DNA of 64,000 nt, taken from a bacterium. GTDB taxonomy: Bacteria > Auribacterota > Auribacteria > Auribacterales > Auribacteraceae. Positions 12,901 through 27,900 of the stretch are shown piece by piece (position 1 is the first letter of the stretch; every line of letters begins with the position of its first letter). The translations under genes and the position numbers were made by a program. The stretch is from contig JAHDNF010000003.1 in the NCBI GenBank assembly GCA_018435605.1, positions 340,600-404,599 of the forward strand, read 5' to 3'. A model generated the notes under the pieces. The model searched no databases. It saw only the letters and a program-made list of their open reading frames with translations, and had not been told where the DNA came from.

Positions 12901-15900
12901 ATAACCGGAAGTAATTTTGTCAATGGCGCAGTGGTTAAGTTTGGCGGACAGCCGGCGCTCAACGTACAGATCACGGGATCAGGTAGCAGAATCGAATGTA
13001 TAACACCGCAGAATATACCGGGTCCGTGTGCGGTTGAGGTTATTAACCCTGGACAACTGAGTGATTGTGTTCTTGCGGCGTTCAACTATTTGCCGGATCC
13101 TATACTTACCAGTATTTCGCCTACACAGGGCAGTTATTACGGAAATACCGATATAACATTGAACGGCTCACAGGGATTTTTCCCGGGCTCAGTGGTTAAG
13201 TTCGGTAATATGCCTGCAATGAGTGTAACTATCAACAGCTTTACGCAGTTGAAGGCCACCACACCGCCGGCAGTGCTGATAGGAGCTAAAGATGTTTCGG
13301 TGACTACCCCGGGCGGCGCTATGGGGACAGGTTCTACCAGTAAACTTACGAATGCATATAACTTCATCATTCCGACATCAGGCAACTATAATGACCAACT
13401 GGTCGATGTAGAAGTTGATGAGTACAATGCCTATACACTTAGAAGCAGTCAGAACAGATTGGTTATCTACAGTGTGTTGGCTTACGACAGCCCTGTGCCT
13501 GTAACAAACGGTACGCTAGCACTTAATGGTACGGTATCCAGCCTCAAGAAATTTAAAGACAGGTTCCTTGGTATTATAGCCGGCGGAAAACTTAATATTG
13601 TCGATGTGGAATCTGTGTATACACCACAATTGAGGGCTACACTTAATTTAACTGCTTCCGGCACTATTCTCGATTATGATCAGGTAGGCGATTATATTAA
13701 GGTGTTGACCGGTTCATTGGGATTAGTTACTGTGGATATGGATGTCGAGAATACTATTAATCAGTATGGTAGTCCTGTACGAAATGTTACCTTGTCGGTA
13801 GTCGATCAATTCAAACCGGATCAAGGTGCGTTGCAGAAGTTTGTTTTCTGCGATGATCGTTTGGTAACTATCAACAGAATAAACAGCGTAGATCATCTTG
13901 AAATTCGCGACCGTAAAACACGCGATTATCCGTTATTAGGCCGTCAGGCAATTGACGGTACGGTAAATAAGATGATTGTTGACGGAAACAGAGTATACCT
14001 ATCGACATCTAAAGGTGTACAGATTTATGATGTCAGCAATCCTATTTTTATGGTGCGTGTGAAACATTTGTTCACTACAACCAATATTACGAATATAGTG
14101 TATCGTCCGGGCTTGCTGTTCGTGCAAAACGGCAACAATATTTATATATACGACGTAACGAACCCTGCAAACGCTCGATGGATAACCTATTACTACACCA
14201 CTTACATAAGCGATTTTACAGTGGAAAACGGAATAATTTACGTTGCCAGATCCTCTTATGGATTTGATAGCGCGCTAATTCCTTTTAATTCCGTTGTAAG
14301 CCTTGAACCGGTTAACGGTGAAATTATAAAGCGCGATACACTGATTAAGGCGACTTTACCGTCGCTTTTACAAGATCCGTTATTGGTGTCCACGACAAGT
14401 GTTTCCGTGTATAAAGGCGGTATTTTAGTACCTTCCACAACCGGTTTTGTTGAATCGGAGATTATTGTTAACTTGAACGATCCAATAGATCCGTCATCGG
14501 AATATGAAATTCGCGTTGATCTTGCAGATACGCATCTGGACGGCGATGAGCGCAACGGCGCCTTAAAGTCGATATTTAAGACAACTGCCAGAGTAAACCG
14601 TATTCCCGAACTTGAGGTAACATCCGTAACTCCGCATATAGGTACGCCTATAGGCGGCGATATAGTTACTATCAACGGTACAGGATTCCTGGTTAAAGAC
14701 GGCAACGACGATGTTATTTCGCAGGTAACAGCTGTATACTTCGGTTCGCAGTCTGCGGTAATCGAGTATATTTCGGAAAATGAAATTGGTGTCAGGACAC
14801 CTGCGATCGGTAAAGAAGCCAGCGTGGCAGTGAGAGTCAACGCCAGCGATGCCGCTTCGTATATAGCCTATGATGCGTTTATTTATCGCGGTCCTATGGC
14901 AGTATCGTCGATTTCGCCCACAATCGTGCCTGATATAGGCGGAGTAACCGTGACAATTCAAGGTAGCGGGTTCACACCAGATTCGAAAATATATTTCGGC
15001 GATGATGAGATTTCGGTCAGCAACTTTGACAGTGATATGCAGTTGCGATTTACATCTCCGGCACGTCCGATAGGTTTTTATAATTTCACCATAGTAAAAC
15101 CATTCGACGATCCTATAACTATTCCTAACGGAATCGAAGTACGCGACCTTACGAAACCGACGGTTGTTTCAAATCAATGTCTGCCTGCTTCAGGTAATTC
15201 TAACGTATCGATAAATACGACTGTAAAAGTGGTATTCTCAGAACAAATACCGCACGATGTCTTGACACCGGATAACTTATCCATCAGATTAGGTTCTGCA
15301 TCCGGAGTACCGGTGGCATGGACTGAGATAAGTTATACAGGAACTTCAATTACCGTCCAACCGAATGAACCGTTGACGGACAGTTCGTCTTATCATGTGG
15401 TGTTGACTAGCGGTATTACTGATATGAGCGACAACACACTGAATCCTGTTTCATATTCTTTCACAACAGAAGATAGGACAAAGCCGGTTGCTATGGTGCT
15501 CAATTGGGATACCAATGCGGAGTTTACAAACGGCCAGTTGTATTACAGCGGTATGCAGATTCGTTTGAAGCACTATGCGACAGATAATTACTCAGGAATC
15601 AGGACAAGAACGCTGACATACACGATAAATGGACAGACACAGAGCCTTACCGCTTCGACTAGCGCTATCCCTCTTACTATACCTAATGTTAACAATGAGG
15701 CAGATCTTGTGTTGATGGCGCAGGCTGTTGATATGTCCTACAATGTTTCCGAACCTTATTATGTTACATTGACCATACAGGAATCGCCGGCTCCGGAAGT
15801 GATTATATCTGCTTTACCCGCATCTATGAGCGAAGGCGATACTTTGATGGTTGACGCTCAGGTTACTTCATATTATCCGACAAGCAAAGTTGAATTCTAT

Positions 15901-18900
15901 ATAGCAGGAGTAAAGAATAATCAGATAACACCTCCATCAAATACTTATACTAATGTATATTCATTCAGCTACAGATTGCCGTTTACGGATGAAAATTTTG
16001 ATATGGAAGTCAAGATTGTTGCTGTGGATACTTCAGGCAAGAGCACTACGGTATCTCATATGCTTACAGTTACCGTAGACCAGATGCCTCCGACAGCTAC
16101 TATTATATCGCCTTTGAACGGTTCTAATGTTCTTGAAGGTATAAAATTGCCAATCGTATTGAATGTGATGGATAATATAGGTATTTCGGAAGTCAACCTG
16201 AAAATCAATGATCAGTTGCAGACACCGTTGACCGAACCGCCTTACATATTCAATTATACAGTCAGTCAGGTGGATGACGACGGATCGTTAGTCCGTCTTG
16301 AGGCATGGGCATTTGATATGGCTTCGAATGTTAGCATACATGATTTTGTTACATTCTCCATATTAAACGATCTTGAAATACCGCAGGTAAACTTTGTTTC
16401 ACCATTGCCTGGAGAAACTTTCCTTGAAAACCGTGTTATCCAAATCGAGGTTGATGCGCAGGATAACGGAGCAATCGCGAAAGTGGAATTGCTTGATTCG
16501 AATAATGATCCGATAGCGCAATTGACAGAACGTCCTTTTATATTCGATTACACGACGCCTTACGTTGAAGCAGGTATTGTTCCATTGGAATTGCGTGTAC
16601 GCGCTGAAGATACCGGCGGCAACCAGAGCATGATACAATCATTGAATTTAAACGTAAGCGCCGATATGGATGCGTTAACGGAAATGAACCTTGTGGTATA
16701 TCCTAACGGTTCAAAAATAATATCCGGTTCTACAGTAGAACTGCAATTGATAGACGAATCGGACGATATAGATGTAGATGATTCGTCGATAGAAATATAT
16801 ATCAACAGTACACTGCTAGAGACGCTTCCCTATAGCGCTGAAGTCTATAAACTGATAGTACCTGCAGTGACGAGCGGTACTGATCAATTGAAGATCAAGG
16901 CTGTTTTAAAAGATGTTTCTGCAAATATTCGCGAAATAGAAAAAGTTTATACGGTAATACGTGCAACTTCAACTCCGGCATCGCTTTATCCTGTTAATGA
17001 TAATGGATCCGATGTTACGGTTCGCTCGACTACCGCGTATGTCAGTGATGCTGAAAACGGCTTGATTTTGCTTGATGTGTCCGATCCGTCATCGGTAACA
17101 ATGAAATCTATTATTGCTACCAACGGATACTCCAAATCGTCGCAGGTGTTTCAAGATACCGCTGTCGTTGCCGATATGTTTGAAGGACTTAAGGTAGTAG
17201 ATGTTGCAGACGAATCTTCAGCTGAAGAAATTGCTACAGTTGCTTCACTCAAGAAAGCGTATGACATGGTATTTAACGGATTTAAAGCATACGTAGCTGA
17301 CGGCTCGTATGGTATTAAGGTATTTTCAGTTGACGGATCAAGTACAACATTATTGCATACTTATCCGGTGTCTGGAGTTGTAACAAGGCTTGCCGTCACA
17401 GGTAAGTATCTTATTGCCGGTTACGAGGAAGGCAAAGTGGTAGTTATGGATATAAGTAACCCTGTAGAGCCGGTGACACTATCAGAATTGACATTTGATG
17501 CCGCGGTCAATGACATTGATTTACTAAATCAGACGGTTTATGTGGTACTCGCAGATGGAACTATAGTTAAACTGCAATTGAATTTGAGTACCGGAAATAT
17601 CCAGTATGTGAAACATATAAGTGATTCAGTAATAAGTTTCAATAAAATCGCTATAAGCGGAAACTTGATTTTTGCCGCTGAAGAAAACAAAGGCTTGCTG
17701 GTTATAGATGCGACTAACGATGAAGTTATCGGGCTGTATTCGGGATCAATGCTTACATCGGTTGCAGTAGAAGGGTCGCGTGTATATTATATCGATATGG
17801 CTGAGGCGATGCTCAAGATGGTTGACATCACTTATGCAGGAGTATCCGTGCCGATACTCACATTGAATGCTCCTTCCACGGCAAGTTTCGGCGGGACATT
17901 GGCAGTTCAAGTTACATCCAATAGTTCTATAGCGGCTACTTTGGGTATAAAACTGGATGGAAAATTAGTTGTTACCGCTGATGTTTTTGATTTGCCTACC
18001 AATATCCGTATACCGGCAGAGTACCTAACCGGATCAACCGTTGCAATTAGCGGGACATTAAGGGATATAGGCGGTAATGTACGCGAAACTACAGCTCAAA
18101 ACGTGACTATAACTGCAGACGGATCACTTCCTCAACTGACACTGCATACAGTAGCGCAAGCTTACGAAGGAAGTTTTATAGATGTAGTAGCTACTGTTGT
18201 TGAAGATGTAGCTATCAAGGAAGTTCGTTTTGCTGTCGACAGTGTGAATGCCGCCGTGGAAACTACTTATCCGTATGTTTTTAAACGCATGCAAGTACCG
18301 GCATTTGCCAACTCTACAGTAACTATTTCGGCAGTTGCCGAAGATATGTCCGGTAACATAAGTTCGGTAGCGACGGCTGTCGTAACAATACTTCAGGATA
18401 CTTCATCATTACGTCCTTCTGTATCTATTACGTATCCGACCAACGGCATGGGAGTAATGGAAGGCCAGAGAATCCTCATTCAGGCACAAGCCTCGGATGA
18501 TGACGGACAAATCAAAGGCGTTCGTATGGGATTGCGTACGGAAACATATGAACTTGAATTTCCGATGTTGCAAGTACCTCCATACGAATATCTGTTCACC
18601 GTACCGCAGATAGGTAATGAACAGCTAGTACCAGCCACTATATGGGCGGTATCTGTTGATAATGCGGGTAACGAAAGTATCGAGTTTGAAACGCTGATCA
18701 ACATTGTTCCGGATACGCTCAATCCTACGGTAACGGTTGTACGTTATCCTGCGGCGTCAAAAATAGTGGGCGGTACGATGTTGCGTTATGAGTTGACCGT
18801 ATCGGATAACCGCAATATATTTAACACCATAGTTTGGGTGACAATAGACGGTGTTGAAGTAAAACGATGGGTATTCGACGACCTGCAAAAACAAATTTCA

Positions 18901-21900
18901 TATACCGTTCCTACAGATGTGCGCGGCAGTCAACTTGGTCTTCACAGTATAACAAGCGACTGGTCTGGCAATACAACTACAAAAAGCTACAATTACAGCA
19001 TAGAGCCTATATTCAGCTTAATGCCTCCGGTATCTCTATTTAATGTAGGTCCTATGTATGACGCTTTTATTTCCGGCAATACGTTGTATGCCGCGTGCGG
19101 TACATCAGGATTGGTGCTATTTGATATGGAAACGGATACCATAATCAAAACTATTAACGTTACTGCCTACTCTATAGCAAGAAAGAACGATCTGCTGTTT
19201 ATTGGTGGTTCTACGTTGATTCGTGCATATAGAATTGACGAATTGTTCAATGAAACTTTACTTGATACTTTTAGTATTGCAGGCAGAGCGGTTCAGTTAT
19301 CTATATATGCGAATGATCTTCTTGCGGCGCTGGCAGGTACTAATGCCGTGGTAGTAGATATTAATAATCCGGCTAATTTGACAGTCCGTTCGACACTTGC
19401 AAACACCAGCAATGCTGGAGGAATTACCGCGGATGCGCAAAATATATATGTTGCTTGCGGCAGTTTGCGTGTATTCAATAGATCAACTTTAGCTCAAACA
19501 AGCAATTTTACATCCGGTTTAACGGCTAGAGATCTGTTGGTTATCGGTGGAGTTGCTTATGTTGCCAACGGAGCAAACGGATTCCGTGTAGTAAAGTCTA
19601 GCGACGGCTCATTGATCGGTAGCGCTAATTTTGGTTTCACTCCGCAACGTATAATGAAGTTTGGATCTTACGTATTGCTAAGTTGTGAAGAAAAAACGCT
19701 TGCTTTGTTTGATATAATTGATCCTGCAAGCCCATCTTTTATAGGCGCTATACCTAATGCGGCGAACGGGGCTGGTTTAGCGATTGCACAAAAAGTTATA
19801 ATCACTACACTTACATCAGGCACGACGGTTGAAATTCCGATAGAAGGTGCTATAGAGAGCGAGCTTTTGGCTTATTATGAAACTTCCGGAGAAGCGAAAG
19901 CCATTGATATTTCAGGTAAATATGCTTATGTCGTAGGACCATCGACCGGGTTGAATGTATTTGATATCACCGTGGCAAATAAACCGATTTTAGTTTGCGA
20001 CAGGGAAATAGACGGAGCTCTTAAGGATATTGAGGTTGAAGGCAGGTTTGCTTACATAGCCAATGATTTTGTAGGATTACAGGTATTCGATATAAATACT
20101 CCTTCAAATGTTTCGCTGAAAACATCGATAAATAATTTCGGTGCTGTAACCAGTATCACCTATGATGAAGGTAAACTCTATACTACAGGCGGCGCTATAG
20201 GTATATGGCAACCTGCTTATTATAATGGTTCTACATTTGTCAAACCGGCATTCTTGGGTCAATTCCCGACACCCGGAGATAATTTGAATGTTGATATTGT
20301 TGGTACAACAGCTTATGTTGCGGATGGATTGTTGGGGTTGCAGGTTATCGATTTCAGTAATCTTAGCAGTGTAACGACAATAAAAGCGATTGCTCCTCCA
20401 GAAGGTAAATCCGTATGGGATGTTCTGGTATATGAGGAACAGAACGTGGCGTATACTGCAGTTCACGCTTATGGCATTCAGGTTGTGGATTTATCAGATA
20501 GTTTGAATCCAGCATCTGTGAATACCATTTTGACATCGGATGCCATTAAATTGCACAGAGACGGAAATAACCTGATAGTTGCATGCGGTATATATGGTAT
20601 CAAGGTGTTTGATTTGAGCGATCCGCTCAATCCGAGATTGATAGATACGTTTGATACTCCTGATTATTGCACAGGAGTCAGCGCGTACAGGAATGTAGTT
20701 TATGGCGCTGACGGATATTCCGGTTTACAAATAGGTATACTGCCTATAGATGAAGCGCATCCTTATGCGTCGCTTACCGCGGATACGCCATATTTTATGG
20801 GCTATCGCGCTGAATTCGGCGTAACGGCAAATGTTTATGATCCGTTTGGTGTTGTCGCAGTAAATTATTATCTTGATGGGAAACTGATTGCAACTGATGT
20901 ACGCGAACCGTTCGATTTCAGGGCGGTTAGTCCGATCAATTTCGGGATAGGCAAGGTGTTCTCTGTGACCGCAAAGGCTATAGGTCTTAACGGCAACGAA
21001 ATACTGAGCAATTCGGTTTCATTCCAGATACTGCCTGCGATCGGAAACTTGCCTCAGGTATCTTTGTTGTCTCCGCAGGATGAGTATGTATCGGAAGGAG
21101 CTTTGGTATTTATATCTGTTTCCGCAAGTGATAAAGAAGATACGCCATACGTTCAGATATTCGTAAATAATAATCTGATCAGCACCATATATGATGCGCC
21201 ATACCAGACCAATATTACCGCTCCGCTGGTTGCGCAGGACGAAGATATGGTAATTATGGTAAAGGCATTTGATTATGCGGGCAATATGGCGGAAACAAGC
21301 AAGACTTTAACAGTTAAAAACGACACTATACCGCCTACGGTTTCTATAACACAACCTGTAGATATGCAACAAGTTACCGAAGGTAAAAATGTAGTTGTTA
21401 ATGCGTTGGCATCTGATAATCTTGGCGTTAAGAAGGTTGATTTCATTATGGATGGCGAGACTGTAGCCGTCGTGTATTCATCTCCATATCAGTACAACTA
21501 TCGAAGTCCGTTTGTACAAAGTGAAGAGACAAAGACAATCAGTGTAAAAGCGTATGACTTTGCCGGCAATGTTAGCGCGGAATATTCCCGTACTTTTGTT
21601 GTCGTCAATGATCAGGCTCCGGTCGTTAATATAACTTCACCCACTCACGGAACTCAATTGGTAGAGAACAGATCGCTGACGGTTTCTGCGAATGCTTATG
21701 ACGAAGACGCAAATTTATTGGTCGAGTTCTATATTAATAATGTAAAAGTATTTCAGAAGAATAGTACTCCATATCAATATGTTTATAACGCGCCGGTTGA
21801 AGTAAACGGTACAACGCCTGTTGTCATTAAGGTAGTTGCACGTGACAGTCGTGATCAAACCGGTAGCGCCCAAGTAACTATAAATGTTGTTGATGATCAG

Positions 21901-24900
21901 CCGCCGTCTATAACTCAAATTATCGAACCGGTTGAGAACGCAGAACTCGTAAAAGGCCGTCCGTTTACCATTAAGGCATCGGCATTGGATGACGTGACAG
22001 TAGTTGATGTAACCTTCTATGCGGATAGTATTGCGATAGGTACAGTGACCGATGGCGCTGACGGAAGCGTTGACGGAAAATTTACGTTGAGTTACAGCGT
22101 GCCGTCATCATCGACGTTGAACGCAATGAATATCAAAGTTGTTGCTCGCGATAGCAAAAATCAGCTTTCGGATTCCAGCAGTCCGCAGGCTAACCGTCAC
22201 ATTAAGTTGTTTGAAAACAGACCGCCTAATGTAAACATAACTTCTCCTTTGGCAATGACATCTATTACCGAAGGCAAAGAATTTACGGTGCAGGGTATAG
22301 CTACAGACGACGTAGCAGTTAATCAGGTTAAATTCTACATAGATGATCCTGCAACCGGCGTATGGATGACTTCAGGATCGTATACTTATACAACCACTTT
22401 GACAATGCCGGCGTGGAGCGGAGTAAATCCGGATTACCATATCTTGCGTGCCGAGGGTGTTGATTTTGACGGCAATGTCGGTTATTCACGTGAAGTTACC
22501 TTGATAGCTATTGAAGATACCCCGCCGGTGGTTCAGATTGCCAGTCCGATTGACGGTGAAGGTTATATAGAAGATCTGCAGATTGCTTTGACCGCAACAG
22601 GCACTGATGATGTGGGTATAAAGAGAGTTGAATACTATGTAAACGGCGCTCTTGTAGGTTATGTGCCGCCTGTGGAAGGACCTATTTATACTACTCTCAA
22701 TCAAACTATAAATTATTCGTTGCCGAAATTGGAGAGTGGTGAAACATCGCGTACTTTAAATATTACGGTAAAAGCTATCGATACGAAGAATAATGAAGTC
22801 ACAGATTCGATAACTATCACTGTGTTAAAGGATCAGGCTCCATCGGTAGTGATAGTCGATCCGTTGTCAGGGTTCTCGTTTATAGGCGGAACTGTAACCG
22901 AAGTAACGCTTGACGCTACAGATGACCTCGGTGTGGTAAATGTAGAACTGTACGTAGATAATGTATATCAGGGACAAGCTGTTCTTTCATCGGGTTCAGT
23001 ATATAAAGGCAATGTTACCATACCTGCCAAGCCATTTAACTCGTCTGCACATATAAACGCTGTTGTAACAGACCGATATACCTCTACAACTTCAGCTACT
23101 GTCGGAGTTGTTGTGGGTGTAAGTTTACCGGAATTGAACACACTTCAACTTGGTTCGACTTCCGGCAGAGGTATAGTTACAGCCGGTGAATTTGCGTTTG
23201 TGGCTGACAACAACAAGGTGCGGGTAATCGATTTACGAAATGATGCCATCGAATGTGATGGAACTACTTTCTCGGTAGATTACGATGCGGGAAGATCGGT
23301 ATACAGTTTGACTTTCGATGAAGCGCAGGATGTTTCCAAAATACGTCTGCATATTGATCAGATATTCGGTTCGTATTTTGTAGCTACAGAAATCAGGGCT
23401 TATAACGCCGCCGATCAGTTGTTGCAATATGTATATTCCGCATCCAGTACTACTATAACAGGCTACAATATAGCCGAAGCGATTGATGGCGACCTTGGCA
23501 TCACCACTGCGGAAAATGGATGGGCTGGCCCTGCCGGATCTAACGCGACACTTACATTGTCCTCATTATCCAGTGTGAAACGGGTAGAGATATATCAGTA
23601 TTCGACACTACCAAATACACGCATCGCCGCTTTACGTATATCGGTCAGCCAAGACGGAGCCAATTTCACGCCGGTTACTACGCTGGATGGCAGAGTATTG
23701 AAAATGCAATCGAACGACGATAAATTTATAATCGGAGAATACTCGCAGATTACTCTTACCGCTACGATCAATGCTTTAGCATATCAGAGCGGATATCTGT
23801 TTGCGGCGCTTTCCAATAAACTCGTTGTGCTCAATATGAGTAATTTAAAGGCACCTCAGGTTGTAGGCGAACTGGCAATTACAGGTTTGAAACAGTTGAT
23901 CGCGCGTGGGCAAAACTTATATGCGATAACTCAAAACGACATTAAAGTAATCGGTATTAACCCGCCGACCGCTCCTTATCTTGGGTATACTCTGTCGCAA
24001 ACAGGGACTAAGAATGGTCTAGAGGTTGTCGGATCGACATTGTACGCTTCTATGGGAACTATAGTAGAGTCGTTCGATATAAGCGACCCGAAATCTCCTG
24101 AAGCAGGTATTACAGTTGATTTGGCAAGCATTGGGACTGCTGTTGCCAATGGATTGCTTGCCATTGGCGATGAATTGCAGGTTGTATATGGAAATAAGCT
24201 GGTTATTTTAAATAGAAGTGACCTTTCTGTAAGAGAAACGATAAATCTCCAATTAACGTCAGCCGCAATTACAAATGAAGGGTACCGCGAGTTTATTAGA
24301 TCGAGTAACGGTATTCTTGAATTGCTCAACGCCAGCGAAACTGACAGAGCTAATTATGGAATGTTCAAGTTACCAGCTACAATAGCAGAGACAGCAATTG
24401 CGGGCGATCTTGTTTTCGTAAGGACAAGCACCAGCCTTGAAATTAGAAAAATCGATTATGGTGTCGATATTATTTCCTCAGGGCTGTATATTGCGTCACC
24501 CGCAAACGACGCTACAGTAACGGAAGGTACTCAGATAGCTGTACTAGCCGAAGGTTTAAGCGATAATGATTCAATTGTTGAGTTCCTTGTTGACGGGGCT
24601 GTAGTATTTGTCGATTCAAGCATTCCGTATGAGTTTACTTTTGCGGCTCCGCTTAATTCAGCTGGAACTGTATATCATCTTTCTGCCAAAGCGGTTAATA
24701 TATCAGGTAATTCACAGGATACCGAAATAATTACTATAATATCGGTTCCTGATACCGAACCGCCGACATTCGTGATTTCTCAACCTGAAAATAACAGCAC
24801 TGTGATAGAAGGTCACATAGTTCAGATAAAGGCGGAAGATTTCGATGATAACGTGGGTGTAAAGGATGTACGAATCTTTGTGGACGGTGTGCAGAAAGCG

Positions 24901-27900
24901 TATTACAATACTCCTCCGTTTGGTGTGATTTCATATAATTATCAGGTTCCTATAGTTAATGATGATCCGCCTTCACAGATAGTAATTGAAGTTATCGCTG
25001 AAGATGTCAACGGCAATATTTCGAATATACCTCAGATAGTATTGAATCGTGAGGAAGATACTACGCCTCCGGTTATTGCTATCACGGCGCCTGCCAGTGG
25101 GTTCTCATCTAGGCAGGGTTCGACTAGATCTATACAGGGAACTTTAACAGGTGACCGTCTGATTAACAGTATAACTATTATGTTCGGTTCAGTGACATTG
25201 GCGAGCAATCAGGTTACGCTGACCCAGAGTCAGGTTGACGATTTCCTGTATACCTTCAGCGCGAACTATACCATTCCGTTGAGCACGCCTGATGGTGCGG
25301 TAGTTATACAGGTAACTGCTCAGGATGCGGCTGGCAACAGCGGTTCGGAAACTGTTTCAGGTTCGATAGAACTTGACGCCAAACCGGTAATCACGTTCTT
25401 CGAGTGCAATCAATCTGGTATAGAATCAGGGACGATCTTTATGCGAGCTCAGGCTACAGATGATGTAGGTGTAGCTATGGTACGATTCCTTGTTGACGGT
25501 GTTGTGGTGAAAAATGACACTTCGGTATCCGGCGGATATTATGATCACACCTATACTATACCGTACGGTAAAGCTCCCGGAACATTGTCTGTTACTGCCA
25601 ATGCGGTTGATTCTATAGGTCAACATGGGCTTATGACTGATCCGGTTGTTGTCAACGTTATTAAAGACACCGTTCCTGTAGTGACTATTACAAGTCCGGC
25701 AGATGATTCACTTGCCGTAATAGAGGGCAGTTCATTGTCGGTTACGATACGCGGTTACGATCCTGATCAAACCGGTGGATTTAGATATATGCAAGTGTTG
25801 AGAGACGGCGTTTCCATAGCTCAGCCTTATTTTGGCACTGTATATGACAGAACCTATAGCGTATCGTTTACGGTACCTCATTTAAGCGGTTTGTATTCCG
25901 AGTACATGTCAATACAGGCAAGAATATTGGATTACAACAGCAATGTGTGGTATCCGTCAACGGAAAATCGTCAGGTAACGATTACACCTGATCAGCCTCC
26001 TACGATAAATCCTGAGAATATTATTGTTCCTGCAAGCGCCAAGGAGCAAAGCTCGTTCTACGTGGATGTTGTGGTGAGCGTACCTGCAAACGATGACCGC
26101 GGTTTCCAATACTGCGATTTCTATATGAATTATTATAATGGTACAGATTGGGACAACGATACGTTTATAGAGAGAGATACAACCCTTACCGCAGGGTACG
26201 GAGCATCTTACTACAGGGTAACGGTTACAACTCCTAGAATATACAATTTTGATTACACCAAGTTCTATGTTTATGTGAAACTTCGTGACAATTATACCGG
26301 TCCGGTTAATCCGGAATTACATCTAGTTCAATCTGCCTTGATACCGATAAACATAGATGCAGATGATCCTCCTACGGTTTATATCAGCAGTCCTGCCGTT
26401 GGCGTTAACCTGTATGAAGGCGCGTCGGGTTCTGTCGAAGCGAAGGCTACGGATGATCGGGGTATGTCGCGTATGCGATATTACGTGGATCATGCTTTCC
26501 AGAAAGAGATTACCTCATCTTCATTGAGTGGAGGCGTTTATACATATACGACAACAGTAAATATGCCGTTGTTTGCTCCTAATTTCGGAGGTTCATATAT
26601 TCCTACAAGTTCGTTTGGGGAATTGACCGGTATATATATCAACCAATATAATGATCTTGCGAAGATATCATTTACAATTAATTCAGGCACTGACAACGCT
26701 ACAGTTGTAGTACCTGTAAAACGTAATGATACGGATATACTTATTGAACAAAAAACTGTTTATTATATGTTGGACGGGACTTCTCATGCGATAGACGATG
26801 TAAGCCTCGGATTGATTTACAGCGGTAGCTTAGTTACAGGGTTGTCCGGTACTATTACAGTTGACAATATTACTTATTCGGTAGTTGCGGCTTTGGATGG
26901 ATCACATCCGGCGTTTACTCCGAAGTCGGTCTTGACTGTTCAGGCAGTGGATATTTCCGGTCAGACAACATTCTCGCAACCAGTAACAGTCAACTTACTA
27001 TATGACTCCGGTCCGACCATAAACTTTACTTCGTTGCCGGATAATAACAGAATTCCTGCAGGATCCCGTGTGAAATTCACTGTCAGCTCTTTTGATGATG
27101 TGTCAATCAACCGTGTCGAATTCTATGTTCTCAAAGATCCTTATGATGCTAATGCAGACGGCGATCTTGAACAATATACTGCGGTTGTGATGACTCCGAC
27201 GTCACAGGTAACATCGTATAATCCGACAGCCACTATCACTGTTCCGGCAGACATGATAGGCAAAACAGTTGCCGTCAAGGCAGTAGTTTTTGACAGCAAG
27301 AAACCGGTAGCGAATACTGCTGAGACGATATTGTACTATATCAATGTAAGATTCGGTGCGTTGCTTGTAAATGCGATTGGCATAAGCAATACCAACCGCG
27401 AATTCTTGTCCGGTAACAGAAACTACATGGTAGGCGGATCAAACACTTACGCAAGGGTTATTCGGTATGAAGGTGTAGATACAGTACAGATAGACGGCGC
27501 GAATGTGGTAATTCCGTTCTCTCCGGGCAAAGGTTATATGGAATTGAGATTTGACACGGTAGTTAACGCCGCTCAGATTAAACTGCATGTAAAAGACAAT
27601 TTTGCCTCGAACCGCAATATGGTGCTGGGTGAAATAGAATTTCTTGAGGAATTTAGCGATCAGCCTGCGGCAATTATTTATTCCAGAGCTACTTATGAAC
27701 AGAGCAGTTATACGCTGAACGAAACGTATGACGGTATAATAGCCGCATCCGGCAACGGTTGGGCAATAAATGGAAATCCGCCGCAAACGGCATGGTGGTA
27801 TCTTGCCGAACCGAAGAATATCAATCGTATTCGTATACATCAGCCTTACGGCAGTTCTCATGAACTGAAAGATTTTGATATATATATCAGCACTGAGGCG

